Below the pieces are notes generated by a model. It was given only the letters and a program-made list of their open reading frames with translations, did not search any database and was not told the origin of the DNA. From Gilliamella sp. wkB112 (GTDB taxonomy: Bacteria > Pseudomonadota > Gammaproteobacteria > Enterobacterales > Orbaceae): a stretch of DNA of 64,000 nt. Within the stretch, counting starts at the first letter, position 1. The number at the start of each line of letters is the position of its first letter. The stretch covers positions 434,001 to 498,000 of the forward strand of contig NZ_LZGL01000009.1 in assembly GCF_001690685.1 (NCBI RefSeq). The letters are read 5' to 3'. Position numbers and translations under genes: made by a program. Shown here piece after piece: positions 11,225-19,940 of the stretch.

Positions 11225-12168
11225 ATATGCTGGCGCTCATCTGACTTGAAAAAAGTCCATGCTACTAAACGGCTTTTCTTTTGCCCTTGAGCCATCGGGA
11301 TAATACTGCTCTCCACTGCAGATATTTGCTTTAATTGCTGTTTAATTACAGCTAGTGATTCTTTTTTTGAAACTAACGAAGTAAACCACAAACACTGCCG
11401 TTTGTAAGTAACACTTTCGGTAAGCATATTCGAAATAAAAGCACTTTCACCACCCTGACACCATAACTCAGCTTGTTGACCGCCAAAGTTGAGTATAGCT
11501 TTTTGGTTGGGATGATTGAATTTACCCAAATTTTTTAATTTTCTATGCGTACTGGCTAAAGCTTCTTGCGCTGAGGCATGAAATGGCGGATTACATAATG
11601 TTAGCAAATAAAACTCACGTGGTTTGATAATATTCCGAAAAATAGCCGAACTAGCAGGCTGCAATCGGCACTGTAAAGATCCTTTCAATAAACTATTAGC
11701 TTGAGTAATTAATCTAGCCACTTTAATCGCTTTAGGATTAACATCACTGCCTACAAATGACCAACCATACTCAGCACAGCCTATAATTGGATAGATTACA
11801 TTAGCCCCCACACCTATATCTAAAACTTTAACTTGCTTGCCAGTAGGAATTTGGTTTTGATTATCTTGTGCCAATAAGTCAGCTAAATAGTGAATATAAT
11901 CCGCGCGCCCGGGAATAGGAGGACACAAATAATCATTGGGAATATCCCAATAACTAAGTTGATAATAGTGTAATAACAAAGCTTTATTGAGCAGTTTAAC
12001 AGCGATTGGATCAGCAAAATCAATTGACCTATTGCCATACTGATTTTGTTTCACTAGTGGTGACAACTCAGGTAAGGTTTGTATCAGTTCGGCAAAATGA
12101 TAACCGTTGCGATGTTTATTACGTGGATGTAAATGGGATTTAATAACTGAATTTGACTGCTGTTGCAT
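11191..12168 (-). CDS. rlmF: 23S rRNA m6A1618 methyltransferase RlmF
   Basis: RlmF methylates N6 of A1618 in 23S rRNA using SAM. The N-terminus has the family's HPRNKHRNGYHF and YHFAELIQTLPEL. The SAM site is VLDIGVGANVIYP near residue 120, and the catalytic NPPF is in TLCNPPFHAS near 200. The length is 325 residues against 308 in E. coli. The final ICKDVSGELYV is not family sequence: it is encoded by a dispersed repeat (copy 2), which seems to have replaced or extended the original end after WTFFKSDERQ. The enzyme core looks intact. Confidence 0.92.
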   Translation of the reverse strand: MQQQSNSVIKSHLHPRNKHRNGYHFAELIQTLPELSPLVKQNQYGNRSIDFADPIAVKLLNKALLLHYYQLSYWDIPNDYLCPPIPGRADYIHYLADLLAQDNQNQIPTGKQVKVLDIGVGANVIYPIIGCAEYGWSFVGSDVNPKAIKVARLITQANSLLKGSLQCRLQPASSAIFRNIIKPREFYLLTLCNPPFHASAQEALASTHRKLKNLGKFNHPNQKAILNFGGQQAELWCQGGESAFISNMLTESVTYKRQCLWFTSLVSKKESLAVIKQQLKQISAVESSIIPMAQGQKKSRLVAWTFFKSDERQHICKDVSGELYV

Positions 12169-12373
12169 AATTTATCCAAAAGTAACATTTAGATTTATTA
12201 TAAAGGCATTACAATCAATATGCGAAGTAACAATCCCAGAATTGAATCAATAGTATTATATTTATTAGTTATAACTTTAACTTAATCAACTACATTGAAT
12301 CTATGCTAACAGAATTAGCCATCTATTTTAGGATTTGCTATAATTTTGCATCTTTTATCAGCTAGATAGCACT

Positions 12374-13801
12374 ATGAACAATCGCTTTACATTATCACTC
12401 ATTTCGTTGTTAGCTTTATTGTTATTACCATTTGACTTGTTGGCCCGCGATTTTAGTGGTGATGATCTTTCGTTGTTGTGGACGTTACCTTTTGTGGGGA
12501 CTTTGCTATCTATTGCATTATTACCACTATGGTTACCACGACTTTGGCACTACCACTATGGCAAAATTATCATATTGTGGACATTAATGTTATTAGTATC
12601 TATGCTGGTATCATTTGGTTGGCAAACCACTATTCACTTCACCACTCACGCTATTTTAGAAGAATACATTCCTTTTATTTTACTATTGCTGGCTCTGTTC
12701 ACCACTTCCGGCGGCATTTTAATTAAAAGTGATGTGATCAGCACACCAAAACTCAATGTTGGCTTGTTGGCAATTGGTACTTTGCTGGCTTCAATTATGG
12801 GCACTACTGGAGCTGCAATGCTCATGATCCGGCCTTTAATTCGAGCTAATCGGGAACGGCAACAGCGTGTACACATTATTATCTTTTTTATCTTTTTAGT
12901 AGCTAATATTGGTGGGGGATTAACCCCTTTAGGTGATCCGCCTTTATTTATTGGTTTTTTAAAAGGTGTGGATTTTTTCTGGACCATTAAACATATGTTA
13001 GCGCCGGTTTTATTAACCACCTTGTTGCTATTAGGGGTATTTTATTGCCTTGATTGCTATTATTACCGTCAACAATATGGTGAGTTAACCACAGCCCCAT
13101 CAATAAAAAATACAAAAATGATTAAAATTTATGGTTATTACAACATTTGGTTATTAATTGCCATTATTATTAGTGTGTTAGGTTCAGGCATTTGGCAATC
13201 ACCAATTAGTATTAGCATCCTCGGTTCACATATTAGTTTTCCTAATTTAGCGCGTAACGGTGTATTTATTGTCATTACGATAGTTTCTATTCTAATTACC
13301 CCTAAACAAGTACGAGCCGGCAATGAATTCAACTGGCAACCCATTATTGAAGTGGCAAAATTATTTATAGGTATTTTTATTACTATTGTACCAGTACTAG
13401 CTATTTTGCGTGCCGGTACTGATGGTGCTTTAGCACCTGTGGTCACATTAGTTACCGATGATCACGGGCAAACAATTAATAGCATGTATTTTTGGTTATC
13501 CGGTTTGCTTTCAGGATTTTTAGACAATGCACCAACCTATTTGGTGTTTTTTAACTTAGCCGCTGGCGACGCTTCTACTTTAATGACAATCATGGAAAAG
13601 ACTTTACTGGCTATTTCTATGGGTTCGGTATTTATGGGGGCACTGAGTTACATTGGCAACGCTCCAAACTTTATGGTTAAGAGTATCGCTGATCAGCATA
13701 AGATAAAAATGCCTAGCTTTTTTGGTTATATGCAGTGGTCAATCGGCATATTAATCCCGGTATTTGTGATTAATAACCTAGTATTTTTTGTATGGCTTTA
13801 A
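12374..13801 (+). CDS. NhaD/CitMHS-type sodium:proton antiporter
   Basis: This polytopic inner-membrane protein of 475 residues belongs to the ion-transporter superfamily that includes NhaD and ArsB. The conserved loop NIGGGLTPLGDPPLFIGFLKG (near 178-198) and the later SGFLDNAPTYLVFFNLA (near 380) are hallmark regions with the likely ion-coordinating Asp/Asn/Thr residues. About a dozen hydrophobic segments can be counted. Na+/H+ exchange is the likely activity; organic-anion transport, as in some relatives, cannot be excluded. A dispersed repeat lies 10 bases past the stop. Confidence 0.8.
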   Translation: MNNRFTLSLISLLALLLLPFDLLARDFSGDDLSLLWTLPFVGTLLSIALLPLWLPRLWHYHYGKIIILWTLMLLVSMLVSFGWQTTIHFTTHAILEEYIPFILLLLALFTTSGGILIKSDVISTPKLNVGLLAIGTLLASIMGTTGAAMLMIRPLIRANRERQQRVHIIIFFIFLVANIGGGLTPLGDPPLFIGFLKGVDFFWTIKHMLAPVLLTTLLLLGVFYCLDCYYYRQQYGELTTAPSIKNTKMIKIYGYYNIWLLIAIIISVLGSGIWQSPISISILGSHISFPNLARNGVFIVITIVSILITPKQVRAGNEFNWQPIIEVAKLFIGIFITIVPVLAILRAGTDGALAPVVTLVTDDHGQTINSMYFWLSGLLSGFLDNAPTYLVFFNLAAGDASTLMTIMEKTLLAISMGSVFMGALSYIGNAPNFMVKSIADQHKIKMPSFFGYMQWSIGILIPVFVINNLVFFVWL

Positions 13802-13810
13802 GTTTTATTT

Positions 13811-13850
13811 TTGTAAAGATGTTTCAGGTGCAACATGCGTTTAAGTATAA
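13811..13850 (+). repeat. Dispersed ~40-bp element, copy 3
   Basis: It reads TTGTAAAGATGTTTCAGG, then TGCAACATGCGTTTAAGTAT, just after the antiporter stop. In frame it encodes CKDVSGATCV and a stop. Its downstream end coincides with the beginning of the SymE-like reading frame. Confidence 0.85.
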
Positions 13851-14075
13851 ATAACTTCCTACATTGAACATCTAAGTGTAAATCTAGTTAATAAAAGGCT
13901 TCATAAAGTATTTTACGCTATAAATTATAGTACCACAAAACAAAAAACCAACCTCAGACCGCAACTGATTATTAAAGGCTGGTGGTTGGAGCAGATAGGG
14001 TTTTATGTGGGGGGACCAGTTATCATTAAGATTGAACAGGGCAAGTTGCTGATAGAGATTGATTTGCAAGTTTAA
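13851..14075 (+). pseudogene. SymE-like toxin remnant
   Basis: Reading + from 13851 to the TAA at 14073-14075 gives a peptide whose second half matches the SymE toxin domain: PQLIIKGWWLEQIGFYVGG followed by PVIIKIEQGKLLIEI. E. coli SymE has the same LKGxWLExAGFxxGxxVxVxVxEGxxVI pattern and is an SOS-linked toxin with an AbrB-like fold. No ATG, GTG or TTG start lies in this frame, and it opens directly after dispersed repeat copy 3. It is therefore probably a 5'-truncated remnant, unless ATT (13863) is used. It neighbours polymorphic-toxin fragments, where SymE-like genes are common. Confidence 0.6.
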
Positions 14076-14118
14076 AAATAAATAATAAATTTCCCCACAA
14101 CTATGTGGGGATTATTCA

Positions 14119-14535
14119 TTAGTAGATGGTTTCACACTGTATGCTAGATAGTTTTATATTTCTTAAAAAACCACTCATTCTATCTAGATACCAATTAAAA
14201 TCTGGAATATCTTTCCCAGATAAATACTGACGATTTATTGACAATGACATAGATAAATAGTTAGGGTAAATTAATAAATTACCCCCTGATTCATTATCAT
14301 AAACCATCTCTATACCGATTTTATTCATAATATTATGAGAGTTTATAAACTCATCTAAATTGAACAGATTCATGTCCATATTCAGCCAGTCATAATCATC
14401 AATATCTTTTGATGATAGATAAGTAACTATATTTTGATAATAAATATTCCAGCCATTATTTATTAGGCACTTTAATATCTCTTTAGGAGAATATTCTTTT
14501 GCAAAATTTATATCTATGCTGACTTGCATTCCCAT
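14119..14535 (-). CDS. Candidate immunity protein, second toxin module
   Basis: This is a 138-residue acidic soluble protein of no family I can name. It starts at an ATG with AAGGAG seven bases upstream, one base after the stop of a toxin-tail fragment (14537-14701). That spacing is typical of polymorphic toxin-immunity pairs, so an immunity role is inferred from context. The sequence is aromatic- and Asn-rich (NIYYQNIVTYLSSKDIDDYDW), with no signal peptide or membrane segment. An MGMQ or internal MQ start is equally possible. Confidence 0.6.
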   Translation of the reverse strand: MGMQVSIDINFAKEYSPKEILKCLINNGWNIYYQNIVTYLSSKDIDDYDWLNMDMNLFNLDEFINSHNIMNKIGIEMVYDNESGGNLLIYPNYLSMSLSINRQYLSGKDIPDFNWYLDRMSGFLRNIKLSSIQCETIY

Positions 14536-14536
14536 A

Positions 14537-14701
14537 TTAATACTCCTTAAATGGTATGTTCTTCGATGTTAACCAATCTTTAACATGCTGAGTGATAGGT
14601 GTGTTAGAATGCACTTCAAAAGAAGCACCATTTTGCTTAGCAATACTCGCATGAACTCCCACATAGGATTTAAATTTTTCAAATCCTTTACTACCCAATA
14701 T
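14537..14701 (-). pseudogene. Orphan polymorphic-toxin C-terminal fragment
   Basis: Directly after the stop of the upstream immunity gene, in the same frame, 54 codons encode a toxin-like tail: GSKGFEKFKSYVGVHASIAK, then QNGASFEVHSNTPITQHVKD, then WLTSKNIPFKEY. There is no start codon and no delivery domain, so this is a displaced 3' end of a CdiA/Rhs-type effector left with its immunity gene. The NTPITxxVKDWLxxKNIPF ending recalls restriction-endonuclease-fold toxins, but that is only a resemblance. Confidence 0.55.
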
Positions 14702-15073
14702 TTATAGTATCTTTAAATCAGGCTCCCATTGCGTGATTATTTCAATAATTTCATTCTGAGTGGCTAATACATAATGTTTTAACTGGGGATCATCTAAATA
14801 AATATTTGAACTTTGTTCATGAAACCAAGATAAATAATTTGATTTACAACTATAATACAAACCTATGGTTAAATTTTGTTCATTTAATGTTTTTATAAAA
14901 CATCCTTCATCAATTATTTTAAAAGAAAATATATATGTAAAAAATAATTGTAGTTTTATATTTTCATTATCTAAAAAAATTTTCAGTTCATGATCATTAT
15001 ATTCAATTTTATCCACAAATAACTCTCTTCCAAATACATAATTGATACTTTTCTTATGGTATATTTCTTCCAT
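14702..15073 (-). CDS. Candidate immunity protein, first toxin module (fused in frame to the toxin tail)
   Basis: From the ATG at 15073, 123 residues (MEEIYHKKSINYVFGREL...) form a compact soluble protein with alternating strands and an acidic C-terminus, of no named family. It overlaps the end that the toxin would have if its 7-A tract had 8 bases (toxin stop at 15054). In the sequence as given, the frame runs continuously from the toxin fragment (GTG at 15814) into this gene, giving a 370-residue toxin-immunity fusion. The overlap of about 20 bases is typical of cdiA/cdiI junctions. The function is inferred from position only. Confidence 0.6.
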   Translation of the reverse strand: MEEIYHKKSINYVFGRELFVDKIEYNDHELKIFLDNENIKLQLFFTYIFSFKIIDEGCFIKTLNEQNLTIGLYYSCKSNYLSWFHEQSSNIYLDDPQLKHYVLATQNEIIEIITQWEPDLKIL

Positions 15074-15907
15074 ATTTATACGCCCATTTATCATAACGGA
15101 ATTTAGTTGCAGAAGTAACTTTACCTGACTCTGATTTTTTTGAATTTCTGTTGTTGGTCGCCCATCTTTACTTTTGGTTCTTACAATAACTTGTCTACCA
15201 TCAGCCAATGTACCAACTCGTCCATAATCCAAATCTATAATATTTGTAGGCTTTAAACTATCAAAGTCTAAATTAGCTTGAGACATTCCACCAGATCTTT
15301 CATATTGAGTTGTTCTGCCACTTGTTTTCCTGCCCTCTGTTGATGTTTCTATCATTTTATCTATAGTTAATGGTTTTTCTAGCTGTCCACTTAAATATAA
15401 AAGCCAACTTAATCTAGCTTGTGCAAGAGTTGCTTCTAATGTAGGAGTAATATCACCTTCCTTAATACTGTCGCTCACACCATAAACCAAACCAGCAAAA
15501 GGAATGTTATATGCTAGAGACCTTAATTTCTTTTTAACTTCATCAGATAATCTATCTCGACTAATTAATCCTGCTTCTAATTCTTTTTTAGCTATGCAGT
15601 CAGCATCACCCTTGCATTCATAATATATCTGACTCTCTGTTTCTAAAACCTGTACTACTCCTGTTTGGAATTGAATACTTTCACTGTTATCGCCTGCATA
15701 TGTAAAGATATTATTCTCAAGCGCATTCTTACCGCCTGCCATTACGGTGTTTATATCTTGAACATCACCAACTAAGGCTGCTGTGGTAAGGCCAGCAGCT
15801 AGTTGTGTTAGCACACTGAGGTTTTATTTTTCATCTTCCGTTAAATCTTTTATATCTCGGTCACCATATATTATAAATTGCTGAATCGAAACAGTGTCTA
15901 TATAACA
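15054..15907 (-). pseudogene. CdiA/filamentous-haemagglutinin C-terminal remnant with toxin tail
   Basis: This is the 3' end of a contact-dependent inhibition effector. On the minus strand the frame reads DLTEDEK, stop (15824-15826), NLSVLTQLAAGLTTAALVGD, then AGGKNALENN. That is the pre-toxin module with LENN in place of VENN. It continues to CKGDADCIAKKELEAG and a toxin tail (GTLADGRQVIVRTKSKDGRP). At 15135-15141 a run of seven A (minus strand) is one short; with eight it would read EIQKKSESGKVTSATKFRYD and stop at 15054. No secretion domain or two-partner transporter gene is nearby. The defects are one nonsense codon, one frameshift and a missing 5' end. Confidence 0.75.
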
Positions 15908-16119
15908 TTAGCATAACCGATAATTTTTAAATGATTATCATTATTATTTATAGCATTAGTTATAACACTTTATACTTAACATTAAGAAATAATTAAGAAT
16001 AATCATGTTTATTATAGTTATTTTTGTCTGTTTAGTATTACCCCGCTATTGGATTGCTTTTTGTTCAACACAATTTTTCTGCTAAACTCTTTGTGAATCT
16101 AATAAAAGGAAAGGGAAAA

Positions 16120-18102
16120 ATGAAAAACAAAATAATCGTTGGCCTAGCTTTTGCTACACCATTCACGGCTATGGCATTAGAATTAAATGGCAATCATACC
16201 TACACTGAAGAAATAAATATTCCTGTTACTCATAATTGGTATGAAGTTAATGGAATAAAATATTCAGGCATTGAAATTCAAGAAAACAGTAATACTACTT
16301 TTACAAAAAATGTCACCATCAATGAGCCTAATGAAAGCCACAATAATGATTTTAATAAAGGCATTAGAGCATGGGCGATAACAGGCTCATCAAACACTAT
16401 TTTTAATGGCGATCTTAATATTAATTTGCTTGATGGTTATGCTATAGGTATCGATATGGGAGCAATTAATAGTTCGATAACGGTAAATGGAAAAACTACT
16501 ATAAATGTTGATGATAAGGAAGACTCAGAAGCTATTAATATAGATGATGGCATATTAACTTTAAATGGTGAATCATTAATTAATGGTGATATTTTTGTAT
16601 TCGATACAGCAATTCTAAAAATTAATAATAAATCAATAATTAATGGCGATATAGAAGCATATGATGGCGGAGTAATTGAATTACATTTGCAATCTGGCTC
16701 AAAAATAACAGGATCTATACATAGTAATGCAGACCCTGATTACCCAGAGGATGATGCTGGTACCCTCATAATGGATCTTGCTAAAAATGCGTCTTGGGAT
16801 ATTACTAGTAACAATTCTTATATTACTCAGTTATCAGGACAAGGAAATATAAGATTTATTAACGATAACCTTAATAATACCTATGCTAATAATACTAATA
16901 ATTTCGGACAACTAGTTATTGAGAATTTAAAAGGTAGTTCTAATTTCGATCTACGTACCGACATTGTTAATAAACAAAGCGATAAAATTATTGTGACAAA
17001 TTCAGCAGAAGGAACCCATACAATAAATCTGACTAATAATGGGGCTTCTAATACCACCGGTAAAGAAATATTAACCTTAGTCGAAATCGATAATAATGCA
17101 ACTAATAGCGCCAATTTCAAAACTAATCACGCTGTAGAATTAGGTGGTTATCAATATGATTTGAATAAAGAAGGAAATAATTTTGTCTTGACTGGTCACC
17201 CCATAACTTCATCTGCCATGGCTAGCACCGGGTTCCTTAATGCTAATTACTTAATGAGTTATGTGGAAACACAAACACTATTAAAACGTTTAGGTGATAT
17301 GCGTAATAGTGGTGAATTTGGGGATGTGTGGTTGCGTGGTTTTTCCGGTAAATTGGATTCGTTTGCCGGTGGCAAATTGAGTAAATTCGATATGAGTTAC
17401 CATGGTTTCCAATTCGGTGCCGATAAACAGTTATCTGACAATTCTCCTTTTGTCGTTGGGGCTTTTGTTGGGCAAACTTATGGCGACCCCGATTACCGCA
17501 AAGGCGATGGTTCATTACGTTCATTTAATACTGGTCTTTACACCTCTTACTTAGACAATAATGGATTGTATATTGATGCTGTGGGTAAATATGCTCGTCA
17601 ACGCAATCATTTTAAAGTCAAAGACACTGCCAATAATCGGGTTCAAGGTACCGGGCATACCAATGGTTTAGGCCTATCCATGGAATTAGGTAAGAAATTT
17701 AATTTCAATGAGTTTTATATTGAACCACAAACACAATTATCATATAGCCACCAAAATGGTACCACGGTGAATGCCACTAACGGTTTGCGTGTCAAATTAG
17801 GCGACTATAATTCACTTATTGGCCGGGCGTCAGCTTTATTTGGTTATGAAATTCGTAACGAAAATAATAACATCAACCTGTATGCTAAAACTGGGATTGT
17901 AAGGGAATTTGATGGTGACACTTATTATAAATTAAACAATAGTAAAGAGAGCCACTCATTTAAAGGTAACTGGTGGAATAATGGCGTGGGTGTAAGTGCG
18001 AACATCAATCACCAACACACTATTTATTTTGATTTAGAAAGCTCACCAGGGAATAAATTTGATTTATTACAAGTTAATGGTGGTTATCGCTACTCTTTCT
18101 AA
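16120..18102 (+). CDS. Type Va autotransporter, pertactin-like
   Basis: This self-secreting outer-membrane protein has 660 residues. A signal peptide (MKNKIIVGLAFATPFTAMA) is followed by a short Asn/Asp-rich repetitive passenger of about 370 residues that looks like a right-handed beta-helix (SLINGDIFVFD, SIINGDIEAYD). The C-terminal 12-strand barrel begins near DVWLRGFSGKLDSF and ends in the sorting signal GGYRYSF. The start at 16120 is chosen because the signal peptide begins there and AAAGGAAAGGG precedes it; the upstream in-frame start at 16054 adds nothing recognisable. The ligand is unknown and an adhesin is likely. It stands alone with its own terminator. Confidence 0.88.
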   Translation: MKNKIIVGLAFATPFTAMALELNGNHTYTEEINIPVTHNWYEVNGIKYSGIEIQENSNTTFTKNVTINEPNESHNNDFNKGIRAWAITGSSNTIFNGDLNINLLDGYAIGIDMGAINSSITVNGKTTINVDDKEDSEAINIDDGILTLNGESLINGDIFVFDTAILKINNKSIINGDIEAYDGGVIELHLQSGSKITGSIHSNADPDYPEDDAGTLIMDLAKNASWDITSNNSYITQLSGQGNIRFINDNLNNTYANNTNNFGQLVIENLKGSSNFDLRTDIVNKQSDKIIVTNSAEGTHTINLTNNGASNTTGKEILTLVEIDNNATNSANFKTNHAVELGGYQYDLNKEGNNFVLTGHPITSSAMASTGFLNANYLMSYVETQTLLKRLGDMRNSGEFGDVWLRGFSGKLDSFAGGKLSKFDMSYHGFQFGADKQLSDNSPFVVGAFVGQTYGDPDYRKGDGSLRSFNTGLYTSYLDNNGLYIDAVGKYARQRNHFKVKDTANNRVQGTGHTNGLGLSMELGKKFNFNEFYIEPQTQLSYSHQNGTTVNATNGLRVKLGDYNSLIGRASALFGYEIRNENNNINLYAKTGIVREFDGDTYYKLNNSKESHSFKGNWWNNGVGVSANINHQHTIYFDLESSPGNKFDLLQVNGGYRYSF

Positions 18103-18151
18103 ATTACTACTAATATAAGCTATTCCATTATAATGGTGACCATAGCTAATC

Positions 18152-18186
18152 AAAGGCACATTCTTATGTTGGATGAATGTGCTTTT
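18152..18186 (+). terminator. Terminator of the autotransporter gene
   Basis: GCACATTC (18156-18163) pairs with GAATGTGC (18175-18182), flanked by AAA and TTTT, about 50 bases after the stop codon. Confidence 0.65.
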
Positions 18187-18519
18187 AACTTTTCACATAC
18201 ACCTTTCATTATAATTTTCTATATTACCGACTAGTTAAGTATTACTAACCAAATAAAAATGGACTAAAACATATAGCTGATCTGAAACTTCTTTACAATA
18301 GTTTTCAGTCTGTAAAGGGTTTATAGATATGGGAGGATTATAAAGTAGCAAAATATTTTCTGTTTAGATCCTAATTAAAAATCAGTCAGTTGTAAGAAAC
18401 GTACGCCACAACCAACAGTTGGTAATGGAACTTAATCTGTGATTATGAATTACTAAGTATCAGAATTAACTATCAATTTTAATTAGCAAATATATAAAAT
18501 CTAAGATGAAGATCTAATT
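18187..18519. other. Intergenic stretch after the autotransporter
   Basis: Apart from one diverged dispersed-repeat copy (18261-18298), I see no gene, RNA or clear promoter here. Composition is AT-rich like the surroundings. Confidence 0.5.
18261..18298 (-). repeat. Dispersed ~40-bp element, copy 4 (diverged)
   Basis: The minus strand reads TGTAAAGAAGTTTCAG, then ATCAGC, then TATATGTTTTAGTCC. It keeps the order of the element with several substitutions and encodes CKEVSDQLYVL in the matching frame. Confidence 0.65.
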
Positions 18520-18714
18520 TCATAAATCTAACTTATCTGCTATATATCTTAAAAGATGAGATAATTTTCTCAAATCTCCATTTATAATAATATCTTTATT
18601 AATTGAATTTAATAAAAAATCATAATCAAAAGATATTTTATGGATGCCGTCACTTTTCAATTTATTAATAATTAAATTAAATATAATTTCAATCTTATAT
18701 ATATCAAGAGTCAT
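18520..18714 (-). CDS. Small hypothetical protein (64 residues)
   Basis: This short Ile/Lys/Asp-rich ORF begins with ATG, preceded by AAAGGGA at 9 bases, which is the main reason to keep it. It has no signal peptide or membrane helix and reads as two or three amphipathic helices (LRKLSHLLRYIADKLDL). I do not recognise it. It lies between the autotransporter and rhaS and could be a small immunity-type or remnant gene of the accessory patch. Confidence 0.35.
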   Translation of the reverse strand: MTLDIYKIEIIFNLIINKLKSDGIHKISFDYDFLLNSINKDIIINGDLRKLSHLLRYIADKLDL

Positions 18715-18929
18715 AACTAATTTTCCCTTTGTAATGTCATCTATTTTTTTTAAATACTTATTTCATGTTCCAACTATTTAATTTTAATATTTATAATTTC
18801 TTACTTAACTCTATCATTGTAAACATTTTTTCTAGCATTAGTATTACTTATGATCTATTGTCAAACTGTTCCGTTTTCTTGTCTCAACATACTTTTGTCA
18901 TCGTTTTACTTTTTCTTGTTATTGTCTGG

Positions 18930-18967
18930 TTTTGCAAAAATGTGAGTTCTCGCACACTTTTACAAAA
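18930..18967. promoter_or_regulatory. CRP site inside a 38-bp dyad upstream of rhaS
   Basis: TGTGAGTTCTCGCACA (18941-18956) fits the CRP consensus TGTGA-N6-TCACA with one half-site mismatch. It sits in the middle of a longer near-palindrome: TTTTG (18930-18934) mirrors CAAAA (18963-18967) and AAAA mirrors TTTT. It lies about 130 bases before rhaS, where catabolite control of rhaSR is expected. Confidence 0.6.
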
Positions 18968-19086
18968 AAGTCACAATTTCCTATAAATTACAGCCAAAAA
19001 TATATTTCCTATGTCCGAATCTTGATGGTCAGATTATTATTTCCTAAATAGAATATTCTCATTATCATTGAAGCGAGGATTATTTC

Positions 19087-19911
19087 ATGGTACAGATGCT
19101 TTTTGATAAGGACTTTTTTGCTTGTAATGAGCAAAATATCACTATTGAACCAAGAAACCCTCAACCGGTTTATCCTGAGCATACGCATAACTTTAATGAA
19201 ATTGTAATAGTAACTGGTGGGCATGGTAAGCATATTTTAAACGGTCATTTATTTGATTTATACCCAGGTATGATGTTTTACATTCATGCATCAGACTGCC
19301 ATTTATACGAAAATGTGGATAATTTACATTTGGTCAATATTTTATTTAGAGATCCTGATAGATTTAATTTCATCAATGGAATTGGCGATTTGCTCCCCCA
19401 ACAAGATCCTTTTCAAGCTCATTACTTTTTTGATAAAAAATGTGATCACAATATTCAAACCATTTTGACACAATTAAATCATAATGGAAAAGAATCTACG
19501 GCTTATCAGGAAAGTTTATTTTTACAATTACTGATTTTATTTAAACAAAATCAATATGTTGAAACTGGAACAGGCTCAAACGATAATCGTGTTAGGCAAT
19601 TGTTACGCTGGGTACAAGTTCATTTTAAAGAGGATATTGATTGGAGCCGTGTTACCCAACAATTTTCGTTATCCTTACGTTCATTCCATCGGCATGTAAA
19701 AAATGAGATAGGCATTTCTCCCCAGAAATATTTGATAAAACTGCGGTTAGCCAATGCTTATTCACAATTAATTTATACCAATAAATCAGTGACAGCTATT
19801 GCTCAAGAGAGTGGTTTTAATGATAGTGCTTATTTTGCAACGTGTTTTAAGCAAGAATTTAATCTTACGCCACAAACATTACGTAATAACCCAGATAAAC
19901 GGTATCATTAA
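19087..19911 (+). CDS. rhaS: L-rhamnose operon activator RhaS (AraC family)
   Basis: RhaS is the rhamnose-responsive activator of the catabolic operon and transporter. The 274-residue protein has the AraC layout: an N-terminal sugar-binding cupin (IEPRNPQPVYPEHTHNFNEI near 20-39, very close to E. coli RhaS) and a C-terminal double helix-turn-helix (FSLSLRSFHRHVKNEIGISP, then AIAQESGFNDSAYFATCFKQ). ATG at 19087 follows GAGG; the ATG three codons later is also possible. rhaR follows after 29 bases in the same order as in E. coli. The operon faces the catabolic genes tail to tail, whereas in E. coli the two are divergent. Confidence 0.92.
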   Translation: MVQMLFDKDFFACNEQNITIEPRNPQPVYPEHTHNFNEIVIVTGGHGKHILNGHLFDLYPGMMFYIHASDCHLYENVDNLHLVNILFRDPDRFNFINGIGDLLPQQDPFQAHYFFDKKCDHNIQTILTQLNHNGKESTAYQESLFLQLLILFKQNQYVETGTGSNDNRVRQLLRWVQVHFKEDIDWSRVTQQFSLSLRSFHRHVKNEIGISPQKYLIKLRLANAYSQLIYTNKSVTAIAQESGFNDSAYFATCFKQEFNLTPQTLRNNPDKRYH

Positions 19912-19940
19912 TTTTTTGGTTATACTAACAGGGATCGGTT

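Noticed and set aside
13884-14069. 61-codon minus-strand ORF
   Set aside because: The opposite strand of the same bases encodes the SymE domain, a much better match.
18765-18986. 73-codon hydrophobic + strand ORF before rhaS
   Set aside because: No ribosome-binding site, low-complexity composition, and it overlaps the CRP dyad; most likely chance in AT-rich DNA.
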